Below, in pieces: positions 43,867-54,810 of a stretch of DNA of 64,000 bases (the stretch's first letter is position 1; the number at the start of each line of letters is the position of its first letter). The notes under the pieces were generated by a model, which was not told the origin of the DNA, ran no database searches, and worked only from the letters and a program-made list of their open reading frames with translations. The DNA is taken from positions 16,739 through 80,738 of the forward strand of contig JAPLDH010000023.1 in assembly GCA_026391355.1 (NCBI GenBank). Reading direction: 5' to 3'. This DNA is from Bacteroidota bacterium. GTDB lineage: Bacteria; Bacteroidota; Bacteroidia; Bacteroidales; FEN-979. The translations under genes and the position numbers were made by a program.

Positions 43867-46800
43867 TTACTTAACCTTTGTAGCATTAGTGAAATCACCG
43901 GATGGAGATTTGATGATCTTTACATTTACAGTATTTGAATTAAGATCATTCAGGATGCATTTCATCTGGATTGTTGTTACAAGCTCATTCTCCATGAACG
44001 GAACGTAAGAGGGATTAAATGACCATGTACCATTGGTTGCCTGCTTCACGCTCTGCTGACAACCGGCAGGTTGAACTTCTATTCTGCATTTGGAGGAGGC
44101 ATAGATCCTGACAGAACCATCTGAACTTTTAAAGGTGTTTTTGTTGAGGGGGAATAAAAGAATATTTTGCTTCACAAGAGATTGGCAGGGGTAGCTCTCC
44201 GGTTTCAAGGCAACGGTAAACAAGCCTTGTTTCTTAACAATCGTTTTCCATGAATATCTGTTTGAAACGGTTTGTTCAGCAGTTTTAGTATTCTGGTTAT
44301 CACCGAAATCCCACGAATAGATAACCTTGGGCACCATGGCATCGTTTGTGAATTCTACCGACAGTTCCTCTTCGGCATATTGGATTACTTTATTGTGGAA
44401 TTTTAAGTCAGGAGCGGATTCCACAAGAAAATCATAAATCGCTGTAAGTCCTTTAAAGGAATATTTCAATTGATGTTTACCGGGTTTAAGATTTGAAGGA
44501 GCAAGGGTAGTAACATTTGATTTTTGGTTTTCAAGCTTTGGCAGAAATCCCTCCGGTTTCAGGTCGTCGAGTGTGAGCGTTCCTCCCGGAACATTGGTTC
44601 TGATATGATAATTAGTCTTGTCATTATTGCAAAAGACATCATTTACCTTATTCTCTAAATACACATCCAGCCAAAGCAGGATCTCCTCCTGTTTTTGGGA
44701 ATCCTTGCAGATCCCATTCCCGGCGGTGAGACTAACCTTAAAACTCCCCTTATACTTATGGATGAATGCCGGTTCATATGAATGGATTATGGTTGTGCCT
44801 GTATCCATCGAGCTTGCCCCATCACTGAAATCCCATTTAAAGACCTTCGCATTTAGTGAGGTATTAAGGAAATTTATGGAAAGGTTCTTCTCCGGATCGT
44901 TGTGTCTGAACTCTTTGACCTGTTGGTTATAATTAAAGTCAGCCACTGCTGCGGCCTCGATCGTGACTGTTACTGTTGCTTCATGACCCAATATGGAATA
45001 TTTGATCACATGAGGACCAGCGGGCAGGCCTTTCGGCATGAAGAAACCTTTGGTCACCCCGTCGCCGGAAAAAGTTCCGTTCTCCGGTGTACCTGTGATC
45101 TTATATTGATTTGAATCCTCCGGGCAAAAGTCCTTCGGATCTGATGTGGATTTTGAAGGCGCCACTTCGATGGTCGGGTTTACATCAGGAGATGGTGGAT
45201 TGTCATAAATAAAAGCCACCGGGGGACATTCGGAGCAGCAGAGATAAGGCAGATAAAAATCTGCAATCACTGCTCCATCCGGAATACTGTATTTTCTGAA
45301 AGTTCGCGTGGGATCAATGGTATCAATAATTCCGATTACCTTACGCTTATTGGCTTGAGAAGCCCCACTACACTCATCAATAAAAGTACGGATCGTCTCT
45401 AACTCAGTGATTCCGATTTTTTTTACATTTTCTGCAATTTTAGAAGAAAGACTTATTGCAGGTATAGCTTCTTCTTTTGTATCGAGCTTTGTTTCTGCTG
45501 TTACATTGATTTTCAGGGAATTATTTTCATTTGTATGGTAAACCAGAACGAAAGTACCCCCTTTAGGTACCCCGCCTTTATGTTCCAGTCCGGGGTGTTT
45601 CCTGTAATATGTCAGAAATCTTCTCAGGTCTTCATAAACTGAGAGCCTGTGAAGGTGTTCGGCCTTAAGGGTTTGCAGGCGGTCATCGGTACATGAAGAC
45701 AACATCGAATTGAACTCAAGTGACAGGGCATTAAGTCCCAGATCCAGGAGTAAATCATTTGCTGCTGTGCTCTTTTTATTTTGTTTGGCCAGTAACTCCA
45801 GCCAAATAATGATCAACAATCCAAGACCATTCACCTTATTAATATAAGCCAGGTATTTGGTTTTAAAGATCGTCATATCAAGGATGGCAATCGAGGAGTT
45901 CATCAGGTATGCCATCAAATCTTCAACAGCGTCGATAAAATAGAAAATGGCTTCATAAAACCGGAGGTAAAATGTTGCTGTGCTATCCTCTTTCGTTTTA
46001 TTTGCGGGTGTAATTGAGCTTATCAAATCCTGTATATCAGGATTATCCAGGTAATACTGACCTACAGTGTCCTTTTCCGGTGGACAGTACTTTTTCATAA
46101 AGCCGCCTTTGACGTGCTTCTTCTGCCGGAATTCCGGTGTTTTGAGATCTTTGAAATTAACCTCCTTTTTGAAGGATGAGAACTGGTTCATCGAAGCATT
46201 TGTGAAGGTTTTCGTTAATGTTGCCTGATCGAGGGTCACCATAGGAATCTTGGTCATGTAACAAAATGGCAAATGTAACCTGCAGATGAAGTCGGTAATT
46301 ATCAGTTTGTAGTCAGTCTCCAGATCAAGAAGATTGCACTCAGGCAGCTTTGTAACGTTTGTGCTGAGTAATTCGGCAGAAACGGCTACCAGATCGAAGG
46401 GCAGGTTAAATGTTTGCCGCTTTTCCAAAAGGTCCTTTAGAACATCGGCATGATTTTTACCTATATGACCCTCGATCCTGAAAAAGTTGTGGTTTTCAAT
46501 GTCATAATACAGAGGATTCCTGACAGCATCGTCAGAGTTGTATAATTCCGCGTTATAGCTGAGGTTGAATGCGGCATTTCCTTTGGCCGTCCTGCCAAAA
46601 CTCCAGAAGTGATATATATCGCTGTCGTTTTTATTGATCTTGTAATAATAGGGTATGGCCCTGTCGGATAAGGGGACACTTTCATACCGGCTGGGAGTAA
46701 TGCGTGTTGGAATATTCCCGGATGGAACATTGAAGGATGAGATCATCGCCTTCATGCGTTGAAAAATCAGCCGCAATTCAGCTTGCTCCTGTTTTTGGTG

Positions 46801-47868
46801 TTCCAGGAATGAGGCATAAATAAAATACTGACGGTCAGGGTTGAAGGCAATTTGATCCGTATTCCCGGTAGCCTCTCCCAGGGTGAGATGCAATGGGAAC
46901 AAATCTTCATCACCGCAACAGGTTGAACCAATTTTAGATGCCTGATGTCTGAAATCGAGATAAGAATTATAAAGGTCGTTGATAAAATCATAAAAATATT
47001 CAATCTCAACGGGGTTATAATTGAGAATTTCATTCCGTTTATTCCGGAGGGTAATGAATAAGTCCGTGAACGGAGAATTGGGTTCATTCAGAATGGATTT
47101 ATAGTTATCATAGCAGAAATTATAGACGCTGTCGATACGTTGCAGGGTAAAATCATTGGTGATGCCGGTAAAAGCATTCAGCACATCGTCGGTGGTGTTG
47201 AGTGTTTTAAAAGGCACATTGTACCGGCCCAGGTTAATTTCCGGCGCTTTGGCGTGCGACTGGATAAGGGTAACAGGAGGTAAGTCGTTTTTATGAACCA
47301 GGAGCGGACGTAATGTAAATATCATCTTCTCCCCCTTATTATCACAATCGAATGTAGTACAGTTCTTCAGATCCTTCTCAAAGGCCTCCAGAAAGAGCAC
47401 CACCAGAAAATCGGACAATAAAATGCCGGGTTTACTGATGGTTGATATTATCCGGGAAGGGTCATTAAGATCAGTCTTTTGCTGCTCAGTGAGAAGCTCA
47501 TAAATGGGATGGTTGAACGGGAAATTTTTGTAGAAATATTCAGGGTTATAGTTAAAAGGCAGATCAGCCGGAAGAGGAACACTCCTATATTCTGTGAGAT
47601 ATTGGTAATCGGTCCGATCCTCATCTGGAGGATTATTGAGAATGAGATAACCCTGGGATGTAATGCCACATCCTTTGGAAATTGAAATACTGCTTTCGTT
47701 GCAGGTAATATTCAAACCGCAGGCAATACCCATCCCGAACAATTTATTTCGGGTCAACCTTTCCTGCTTATCGAGATAATTGAAGAGTTGGTTGAGATGA
47801 TATTTGGTGAGAACCTGGTCCAATTCGAATACGATGTATTCGTCAGTGATGATTTTGGAATTTGCCAT
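43867..47868 (-). CDS. Large PKD-domain protein of the eCIS operon
   Basis: 1333 residues, the largest protein here. The N terminus (ITDEYIVFELDQVLTKYHLN, LTRNKLFGMGIACGLNITC) resembles proteins found in Bacteroidota eCIS operons between baseplate and tape-measure genes, the place of the Afp13 fibre in Serratia. A long helical middle follows. Two PKD-like domains are near the C terminus: NLSINFLNTSLNAKVFKWDFSDG and ELSVEFTNDAMVPKVIYSWDFGD, each with 'W-D-F-G-D/S-D-G'. PKD domains usually mediate surface binding, so a role in target attachment or outer decoration is possible, but no trimeric fibre motif is seen. Confidence 0.7.
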   Translation of the reverse strand: MANSKIITDEYIVFELDQVLTKYHLNQLFNYLDKQERLTRNKLFGMGIACGLNITCNESSISISKGCGITSQGYLILNNPPDEDRTDYQYLTEYRSVPLPADLPFNYNPEYFYKNFPFNHPIYELLTEQQKTDLNDPSRIISTISKPGILLSDFLVVLFLEAFEKDLKNCTTFDCDNKGEKMIFTLRPLLVHKNDLPPVTLIQSHAKAPEINLGRYNVPFKTLNTTDDVLNAFTGITNDFTLQRIDSVYNFCYDNYKSILNEPNSPFTDLFITLRNKRNEILNYNPVEIEYFYDFINDLYNSYLDFRHQASKIGSTCCGDEDLFPLHLTLGEATGNTDQIAFNPDRQYFIYASFLEHQKQEQAELRLIFQRMKAMISSFNVPSGNIPTRITPSRYESVPLSDRAIPYYYKINKNDSDIYHFWSFGRTAKGNAAFNLSYNAELYNSDDAVRNPLYYDIENHNFFRIEGHIGKNHADVLKDLLEKRQTFNLPFDLVAVSAELLSTNVTKLPECNLLDLETDYKLIITDFICRLHLPFCYMTKIPMVTLDQATLTKTFTNASMNQFSSFKKEVNFKDLKTPEFRQKKHVKGGFMKKYCPPEKDTVGQYYLDNPDIQDLISSITPANKTKEDSTATFYLRFYEAIFYFIDAVEDLMAYLMNSSIAILDMTIFKTKYLAYINKVNGLGLLIIIWLELLAKQNKKSTAANDLLLDLGLNALSLEFNSMLSSCTDDRLQTLKAEHLHRLSVYEDLRRFLTYYRKHPGLEHKGGVPKGGTFVLVYHTNENNSLKINVTAETKLDTKEEAIPAISLSSKIAENVKKIGITELETIRTFIDECSGASQANKRKVIGIIDTIDPTRTFRKYSIPDGAVIADFYLPYLCCSECPPVAFIYDNPPSPDVNPTIEVAPSKSTSDPKDFCPEDSNQYKITGTPENGTFSGDGVTKGFFMPKGLPAGPHVIKYSILGHEATVTVTIEAAAVADFNYNQQVKEFRHNDPEKNLSINFLNTSLNAKVFKWDFSDGASSMDTGTTIIHSYEPAFIHKYKGSFKVSLTAGNGICKDSQKQEEILLWLDVYLENKVNDVFCNNDKTNYHIRTNVPGGTLTLDDLKPEGFLPKLENQKSNVTTLAPSNLKPGKHQLKYSFKGLTAIYDFLVESAPDLKFHNKVIQYAEEELSVEFTNDAMVPKVIYSWDFGDNQNTKTAEQTVSNRYSWKTIVKKQGLFTVALKPESYPCQSLVKQNILLFPLNKNTFKSSDGSVRIYASSKCRIEVQPAGCQQSVKQATNGTWSFNPSYVPFMENELVTTIQMKCILNDLNSNTVNVKIIKSPSGDFTNATKVK

Positions 47869-47873
47869 AAACC

Positions 47874-50714
47874 TTAATTATTAAAGGATCCTAACTCAGT
47901 TTTGCCCAGCATAACCGGGTTCTTTTGCGTGCTTTCCCTGCAATCGTACAAGGTAGCAACCGGATACCTGCTATGTAAGTCAAATAAGATGTTAAGGAGA
48001 TTATCATTAGTTGTATTAAAAGTGGTTAAGTTTTCGTGTGAAGGGGTAAATTCATAAGTAGCAAGGGCACGAAGCCAGGTAAGGTAACGTGTCTCGAACA
48101 AATGCATATCCTGCTGGTTCACCCAGCAAATTTTCACCATTGTATGTGAAGGAGTTTCACGATGTATGATATCTTCGAAATATTTTCTAAACTCCATGCT
48201 GCGCAGATGGCGTGGCCAATAAGGCAAAACCACCGAAATCCGGAATGAATAGGGGTCTTCTTCTCCGCATGAATCATTATTTTTATTGAGACACACCGGG
48301 GCAAGAGCAACTCCGGGCGCTCTTGGCCTTAATAGAATGTGCTCAATGAGATGAAGTCCTTCGCTTTCATTTTCTTTATCACTCTCATCGGTATTGGGAC
48401 TTACTGCCTCCTCTGTGCAGAGATACCTGCGGTTGAAATTATCAATACCCCCCAGCCTGCATAGTCGCTTTTCCAGGCCTGAAACATTGTCTGTATCCCA
48501 AAATTTCAAATCGTCAATGCTCCACTTCCCGGTTAACGTATCTTGTTTTTGAGGCAAATAATTGAATGCCTTAGCCCGCTCATATCCCATTGTTGGATAA
48601 TCGAGCAGGAATTGCAGTTTATTTTTAACGAGATGTGCAGGGTCTATTTTGGTTTCGGCTTGTTTTTCATAATCCAATGTGAACATAAGGAACACATAAT
48701 TGTTGAATGACTCTGCGAACCGCGCCATCAGGTGGTCCAGGAAACAGTTCCGGCGTTCCAGGAAAGTATCAAACGGTTCATATAATTGCTGCCACTTTGG
48801 ATCAACAGGTACCGGTTCCATCGGATGAAGCGGCAGGGTGAATATTGGTGGCTTATCTTTTCCCGTAAGCAGGCTATTCAGCAGATTGGTATTTCCCGGA
48901 TCATGCTGATAAACCGATTCCCCATCCTTAAGATTTCCGATAAACTGTGCATAATAGCTTTGTACAATGTTCTCAAGAGAAAACAAGCTTTTGGCATTTT
49001 TCACCTGGCAAAAGAAATCGGCAAGCAACTGGTCGTAAAAGAGCAGATAGGCTTTCAACTGCCGGGACTGAGCTTTCCTTTCATTTGTAGCATTACCGGG
49101 TAATCCTGCTTTTCCAATGCCATAAGTGACAGGGAAGAGTTCCTGTATTGAAGTGTATTTTTCAAGTGGAAAATATTTCCCGGATGGCACAGGCAAATCG
49201 TCAGAATGGCCCCTTAACTTATCACGTAATTTCAGTGATTTAAGATAGCGTATTGTGTCACGTACCTCCTTAAGTTGTGCGAGGTATGGGAAATTATTTT
49301 TGTAAAAGATGATTTTTGACTTTGTTTCGGATAAAACCGGTTTGTGTAAATCGTTAACCTCCATGCACCAGGAAAGTCCCGTTTGTCCGGTAACAGGGTT
49401 CCCTGATGAATCGAATTTTGTCATTTTGAAATTGTTGACTGCCTGCACTCCATCGAGATCCATAAAGAGACTGATAAGGTCAGAAGCATGGATCTTTTCC
49501 CGCAGTTGAGTGCTATTCAATTCAGAGGTGTCAATAAACCCGTGCTCCAACCTTGGTCCTTCGAAAATTTCATCCGTCGGATAACCTCTGTCAATTAATT
49601 CCTTAAGCAGATAGAATCTGACACTTGGGTTCAGGTACTCTTCAATGATCAGGAATACCTGTGCCTGAACCTGCTCCATATCAGTTCCGGGCGCTAAGAT
49701 TATATCGACGCAAAAGGCGATCTCCTCGTTTTCTATCGTGGTGACATTCACGAAGTCTTCGCAAAGGTTCCGGTTTGCATGAAGGGTTCTCACCGCTTTT
49801 TTTACGGTCTCATCAGCCTTCTGAATCTTCAACAGGTATTGGCTGATTACTGTTTTCTTAAACTCCGGATTTACCTTTTCGAGGAACATTTGCTCAATAT
49901 CGGCTGGCACTGGGTTGAGATCTCCCGGAGGAAGATCCAGCGTGAGAGCGCCTTGTACCGTATAGTCCTTTCCGCCGGCTTTAAAGGGGAATGTCAGGAC
50001 AATGCCATTCATCGTATCCTGAACGGTAACAGCATAAGGGGTTTGCACATCGGCAGGTTCAATGGCAATGAAATCCACTGATTGTTCCTTCCAGGAAGGA
50101 AACTCAATGGTAAGGCTGAACAATCCGGCTTGTAATGCTGAAGTCGGAGGATTCAGGAGTTCAACTTTTCCGTTGTTCAGATCTCCAAGTTGAATATCAT
50201 TTTCCAGGTCGAGCAGGACTTTGTACAATCCTGAAAGATAGACAGGACATGGACTTACTTCACCGATCACCAACTTACTTTCCGCATGATTTGCATATAT
50301 TGGGACTTCACCTGCAGGAACGGTCTTCCCTTTGACCTGGTAAGTATCATCATGAACAAACCAAGCATTGTGTACACCAACTATATCCAACATCAGTTTC
50401 CGGTAATCGGGAATGGTCAGGGGAGCCTGTGTAAGAATGGTTTTCGCAGTATATAATGGTTGTGTTTCCGGAATTTTGCCCTCTTCATCGCTGAGCAGTT
50501 CATTCATCGGCAATGATGAACGATAACCAAGTTCCGTAATAGCAAAACAAAGCGCTTCAAGGATCGTTATACCGGGATCATGCAGATTGTAGTCTGTCCA
50601 AAGCTTACTGCCAAGCTCTTCAATGTATTTAAGGCCTTCTGCACGCAGAAAGCTGAAGTCTTCATCATGCTTAAGCAACGGTTTTTTTTGTATGGTCTTA
50701 CCGGTATTATTCAT
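47874..50714 (-). CDS. eCIS baseplate J-like protein (Afp12-type)
   Basis: About 946 residues from the ATG at 50714, overlapping the previous gene by 8 bases; an ATG 27 bases further upstream is possible. The lead KLWTDYNLHDPGITILEALCFAITELGYR is the 'D-x-x-x-x-D-P-G-x-T-l-l-e' signature of gpJ-like baseplate wedge proteins of the Afp12 family. The rest contains long beta and helical regions and HLIEHILLRPRAP. It would form part of the baseplate on which sheath and tube assemble. Confidence 0.85.
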   Translation of the reverse strand: MNNTGKTIQKKPLLKHDEDFSFLRAEGLKYIEELGSKLWTDYNLHDPGITILEALCFAITELGYRSSLPMNELLSDEEGKIPETQPLYTAKTILTQAPLTIPDYRKLMLDIVGVHNAWFVHDDTYQVKGKTVPAGEVPIYANHAESKLVIGEVSPCPVYLSGLYKVLLDLENDIQLGDLNNGKVELLNPPTSALQAGLFSLTIEFPSWKEQSVDFIAIEPADVQTPYAVTVQDTMNGIVLTFPFKAGGKDYTVQGALTLDLPPGDLNPVPADIEQMFLEKVNPEFKKTVISQYLLKIQKADETVKKAVRTLHANRNLCEDFVNVTTIENEEIAFCVDIILAPGTDMEQVQAQVFLIIEEYLNPSVRFYLLKELIDRGYPTDEIFEGPRLEHGFIDTSELNSTQLREKIHASDLISLFMDLDGVQAVNNFKMTKFDSSGNPVTGQTGLSWCMEVNDLHKPVLSETKSKIIFYKNNFPYLAQLKEVRDTIRYLKSLKLRDKLRGHSDDLPVPSGKYFPLEKYTSIQELFPVTYGIGKAGLPGNATNERKAQSRQLKAYLLFYDQLLADFFCQVKNAKSLFSLENIVQSYYAQFIGNLKDGESVYQHDPGNTNLLNSLLTGKDKPPIFTLPLHPMEPVPVDPKWQQLYEPFDTFLERRNCFLDHLMARFAESFNNYVFLMFTLDYEKQAETKIDPAHLVKNKLQFLLDYPTMGYERAKAFNYLPQKQDTLTGKWSIDDLKFWDTDNVSGLEKRLCRLGGIDNFNRRYLCTEEAVSPNTDESDKENESEGLHLIEHILLRPRAPGVALAPVCLNKNNDSCGEEDPYSFRISVVLPYWPRHLRSMEFRKYFEDIIHRETPSHTMVKICWVNQQDMHLFETRYLTWLRALATYEFTPSHENLTTFNTTNDNLLNILFDLHSRYPVATLYDCRESTQKNPVMLGKTELGSFNN

Positions 50715-53700
50715 TGCATTTGCAATTACTGTTCTCTGCATTTATGATATGTTTGGTTTTACTGTCCGGGTCGTAGTAAGAGACAAGAATGGAACGTGCT
50801 GTACTGGCTATAGCCGTTTCCAGGTCAATACTCTTTTGAAAGGTGCCGTCATCCAATGGAATGTATTGGTACATTTTCAGGCAGTTCACATAATCCACAT
50901 AGGGCCGTTTTTCAATAAACTTCAATACAACTGATTTTTCAATGGTTCCGCCAAACTCAATTTCACCTCCTGACCCGGATGCCCATGGGGTAAGGAATTT
51001 CTCTATCTCATCGATTAATGTTTGATTGTAATTAGCAGTTGTTCTGTATTTTACATCAAAGGTAAATTGGACCTGTTCAAATTGCGGGTTAGTCACTTCC
51101 AATTTGATAAATGGGGAAATGAGATTTTGTAAATATTTTCTGATATCGGCAAGAACTCCCAATCCGGTATAAGGCAGAAGTGGATTGGAAGTGGCTAATC
51201 CTGTCAGGTCTGGTATTGTCACCACCATTAAATGGCCGGGGAGGACTTCACTGTATCTCTTTTTAGGGGGTGTTTTCGAGGAATTTAAGATGAAGCCGGT
51301 ATGGTTGATACATTTCACCAAATGGATGGAAGGAAATTCTTGCAGAACGAGGCGTTCATAATCCCAAAGGGTCCATGCCCTGCTTTTATGCCTCAGCCGC
51401 TCGCTGACACGCAGGTAAAAATGAGCGTCGGTTTCCCGGTAACGTCCATCAAAGGAAGGATAAGGTTGATCGATCTTTTTGATTTTACCATCCGCAATTA
51501 CCGGTTTACTGATTGTATTCGGCAGTAATGGTTGGGTCAGTTCAATCTTCTTTTCCTTATTATCAACAAAGATTCCTTTTGCGGCGTTTGCCCGAACCGT
51601 TATGAGATTACATACCGCATCAGCATCGTGTTGCACAACCGCCTTGATCCATAATAAACCGCTGTCGGCGCGAGTGTTGTTAAGGCTTGCCCGGTATGGG
51701 GTTTGCAATACGACAAGCCCGGATTTGGTCAGGCTATTGGTATCATCGGTAACATCGGCGGAGCCAAATTTTATCCAGTTATTTTCTGATAAATAGTACC
51801 AAACCACATCGGTTATCTCTTTCAATGGATTAGCCGTTCCTTCCGCTACCTGGAAGAGGAGGGAAAAGGTATCTCCCGGTGAAGCCTGGGCCAGGCCAAT
51901 CCAGAGCTCTCCCCCGTCATGGCCGGCTTTGATATGACCGGCAGGATTCCCGTCATCAACGTTAAATACCGGCAGAAGTCTTATCGGTTCTTCCGTGAGG
52001 GACGGACTCATTGCCCTGAATCCGAAAGGTTCAACATGATAAAAGAAATCGGAACGGGAATCGATCTTGAAATATTTCTTTTTTCCCCGGCTGGTTGCAG
52101 GGAACACTATTTTTTCGGCTGCAGTATATGAAACATCCAGGGATGAAGCCACCGGAGCGGGAGGCAGCACCACTTTCCCGGGAGTCTGTACCTGAAAAGT
52201 TGTGGTTGTATCAGTTGTGGTGATCGTTGTTTTCATTTCTGCAACTGCATCCTGAACATCATTCAGATAGGTTTTCAAGCTGTATGTGTCGGGTCCTGAC
52301 ACCTGGATTTTGATGAAACCATCAACTGAAGAGATCTGGTATAGTTCATTAGGACCAAAGTCTGGTTGCGAAAGAGGTTTTTGAAGATAACCTGACACCA
52401 GGTCATATGAAGTATGGAAAGGGATCGATTTCGTCAACGGATCCGAAAACAAAGTTACAATGGGTGAAGCGACAGATTCCCACTGACCTTCACACAGAAC
52501 AAAACGGTCAACATCAAGTGACGGAACGTTCTTCCAGACGATATTTATCTTCAAAGCGGAAACTTTTTTCTGAAAGATCTCCTTGCTCCCAAGGATGAAG
52601 TAAGAGCCGTTATCAGGAAATTCGCCAAAAAGTTTAAAGGGTTTGGCAGGATCGATGTTCCCGTTGTCATTTTGCAACACCAGGTTCTTCACGTTTTGTA
52701 CGGTAACATCAACAAGTATTTCTTCAATTACGAGTGATTTAAGAAGTAAATACCGGTTGCCGGTGAAATCTTTGAGCATCACCTTAACCATAGGCAATCC
52801 ATCAGGATAGTTTCCTCCATGTGTTTTTTGAGAATAGGGGATGATCGGAGGAGCCGAACCATTAAGTGTGAGGTCAAAGGTTAAGGAATACGTGTTCCTG
52901 TCCTTATCAAATTCAAACTTGATTATCTTTTTTGTAAGAAATGCATCTGGTTCAAACCAACTTTTCTTTCCGGAAAAATGGAAAGAAAATGCATTTGTAA
53001 GGTCGATGGTTTCGCGTGCAAATTTTGTCGAAGCTTTGCAGTAGAATGTCATGGTGATATGTCTTGAGCCTTCATTCAGGTACAATACATTAGAAGCAAT
53101 CAAAAAACCTAACTCTCCCAGGTTTGCAAGTTCCGTTTCGCCAAATGCAGCCCAGGATTTATCCGCACCTATCAATTTTGCTCCCAAGCCATCCTGGCTG
53201 TTCGAAACCGGAGAGGCAAATAACTTTTGACCTGGGGTTAATTCTTTTTTAAGAAAGAGCGATTTCAGGCTTTTAACCTCTGATTGTTTTATCAGAATGT
53301 CATCGCATAGGGCGTAAAAGAGATCATTGTTGGCTCTGTCTTTCCCAGCTTTAAATGCAATGCCCTTGCTGAGCAAATGTTCAGGAGTGTTCTTTTGAAG
53401 TTCAAAAACCAGGTGGACAAAATCAGGAATTGCAGGCTTGTTCTCTAATTGCAGGACTCCATCTTTATAATAAAAATCCAGGTGGTTTTGCGTAAATTCA
53501 TTCAGGTGTTCCTGTGCGAAACGGAACAACCTCAGGAAACTGAGGTATAAAGCGTAATGTGAGTTGTGAGACGGATAGTTTTCCAGCACTTCCTGCAGAA
53601 AGGCAGGGACCTGTCCAACAATGTTTGTGACGCCGTCAATAAATGAATTCACAGGACCTGTAAACAGGTTATGGGTGATGAGTTGTCCTGTTTGTATAAC

Positions 53701-54387
53701 CACACTCCCATTGAGGATGATTGACGCCGCTGTAACATCGGAAGTCCAGATAAGATCCTTACCCGGGTCTATAACAAAATTCTGGCAAGGGAAAATACCC
53801 GTAAATGGCACCAGGGGGTCAAGGGTCGTACTGGAGGGATCAATGAGATTGATCGCAGGGGGGTCCATTGGAGAAGACGTTCCGGACCCCTTGTAATATT
53901 GCATGAGAATATTCAAGGGTCGGGCCAGGCGGGAAGCAATGGCAACTTTCAAATACTCTTTGAAACGGTTGTCATCAGGTAATGCCAGGTATGTTGCATG
54001 TAACCCTGTTGCCAGAGAAAAGATGAAATCGAAAATAAACTTCAGATCCTGTTGAACCTGCTCCTGGGGTGTGGCAGAGCCGGCAGAAAGGATCCTGTTA
54101 TAAAGGTCATGTATGTATGCGATAAAATCTTTGGTGTGCCAATCGGCCAGTGCAGCAATAGTTACGGCGACCTCTTTTCCCATCAGGTCTGTCCAATCTC
54201 CTGCAATGGTATTGGTCAGATCATAAAAGTTCAGATAAGAACTATATTTTTTTGCGAAAAGAATAAGATCTGCATCGGTTCGGCTGTCGACTTTCGCATA
54301 AGATGCAGCGAGCGCTTCGAGCACCCGACGTGCCTGGCTCGTACCGTTGAATTCCAGGAGGGTCTTATCTAAGCAGGGAGCGTCCAT
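50707..54387 (-). CDS. eCIS baseplate J-like protein (Afp11-type)
   Basis: 1226 residues. Opening MDAPCLDKTLLEFNGTSQAR; the C-terminal third has baseplate J features: YRETDAHFYLRVSERLRHKSRAWTLWDYERL, HLMVVTIPDLTG, and FDVKYRTTANYNQTLIDEIEKFL, typical of gpJ wedge domains. It is encoded between gp25 and the second J-like gene, as in Afp11-Afp12 pairs. The start overlaps the gp25 stop by one base (TAATG), indicating coupling. No divergent domains suggestive of cargo were seen. Confidence 0.87.
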   Translation of the reverse strand: MDAPCLDKTLLEFNGTSQARRVLEALAASYAKVDSRTDADLILFAKKYSSYLNFYDLTNTIAGDWTDLMGKEVAVTIAALADWHTKDFIAYIHDLYNRILSAGSATPQEQVQQDLKFIFDFIFSLATGLHATYLALPDDNRFKEYLKVAIASRLARPLNILMQYYKGSGTSSPMDPPAINLIDPSSTTLDPLVPFTGIFPCQNFVIDPGKDLIWTSDVTAASIILNGSVVIQTGQLITHNLFTGPVNSFIDGVTNIVGQVPAFLQEVLENYPSHNSHYALYLSFLRLFRFAQEHLNEFTQNHLDFYYKDGVLQLENKPAIPDFVHLVFELQKNTPEHLLSKGIAFKAGKDRANNDLFYALCDDILIKQSEVKSLKSLFLKKELTPGQKLFASPVSNSQDGLGAKLIGADKSWAAFGETELANLGELGFLIASNVLYLNEGSRHITMTFYCKASTKFARETIDLTNAFSFHFSGKKSWFEPDAFLTKKIIKFEFDKDRNTYSLTFDLTLNGSAPPIIPYSQKTHGGNYPDGLPMVKVMLKDFTGNRYLLLKSLVIEEILVDVTVQNVKNLVLQNDNGNIDPAKPFKLFGEFPDNGSYFILGSKEIFQKKVSALKINIVWKNVPSLDVDRFVLCEGQWESVASPIVTLFSDPLTKSIPFHTSYDLVSGYLQKPLSQPDFGPNELYQISSVDGFIKIQVSGPDTYSLKTYLNDVQDAVAEMKTTITTTDTTTTFQVQTPGKVVLPPAPVASSLDVSYTAAEKIVFPATSRGKKKYFKIDSRSDFFYHVEPFGFRAMSPSLTEEPIRLLPVFNVDDGNPAGHIKAGHDGGELWIGLAQASPGDTFSLLFQVAEGTANPLKEITDVVWYYLSENNWIKFGSADVTDDTNSLTKSGLVVLQTPYRASLNNTRADSGLLWIKAVVQHDADAVCNLITVRANAAKGIFVDNKEKKIELTQPLLPNTISKPVIADGKIKKIDQPYPSFDGRYRETDAHFYLRVSERLRHKSRAWTLWDYERLVLQEFPSIHLVKCINHTGFILNSSKTPPKKRYSEVLPGHLMVVTIPDLTGLATSNPLLPYTGLGVLADIRKYLQNLISPFIKLEVTNPQFEQVQFTFDVKYRTTANYNQTLIDEIEKFLTPWASGSGGEIEFGGTIEKSVVLKFIEKRPYVDYVNCLKMYQYIPLDDGTFQKSIDLETAIASTARSILVSYYDPDSKTKHIINAENSNCKCNE

Positions 54388-54794
54388 TATTTGATTTCTG
54401 TTCCTTCATTTTTATAAAACGGATATACAAAATTGAACCGTGAATTGGTAACCCTTATCGTGTATTCAAGAATAATGAGAATGACTCCATCTGATTCACG
54501 ACTGTCATCAATTTTAACGGTTTTCAGGTCAATCCGGGCTTCATAATAAAGGATGGCTGTCCGGATCATTTCGCGGATGTAAGTTTTAAATGTCGTGTTC
54601 ATCGGTTCAAACACCATTTCATCCAGGTTGCAACCGTAATCCGGTTGCATCACCCGTTCCCCTTTCCGGGTAGAGAGAAGAATCTGCAGGCTGCGTTGAA
54701 TGTCCAACTCATCACTGGTCATTTCGACAGCGCCCGACATTTTGTCAAAAGCAGGAGGGAAGCTCCATCCCGTTCCTAAAAAAGAATCTGGCAT
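54387..54794 (-). CDS. gp25-like baseplate wedge protein (Afp9-type)
   Basis: 135 residues: FLGTGWSFPPAFDKMSGAVEM, DIQRSLQILLSTRKGERVMQPDYGCNL and FKTYIREMIRTAILYYEARI are the three conserved blocks of GPW/gp25 proteins (ER-x-m-x-P-x-y-G). gp25 initiates sheath assembly on the baseplate in T4, T6SS and eCIS particles. It lies 16 bases from the spike gene and is coupled to the J-like gene. Confidence 0.95.
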   Translation of the reverse strand: MPDSFLGTGWSFPPAFDKMSGAVEMTSDELDIQRSLQILLSTRKGERVMQPDYGCNLDEMVFEPMNTTFKTYIREMIRTAILYYEARIDLKTVKIDDSRESDGVILIILEYTIRVTNSRFNFVYPFYKNEGTEIK

Positions 54795-54810
54795 ATCATC
54801 CTCCAGGCAT

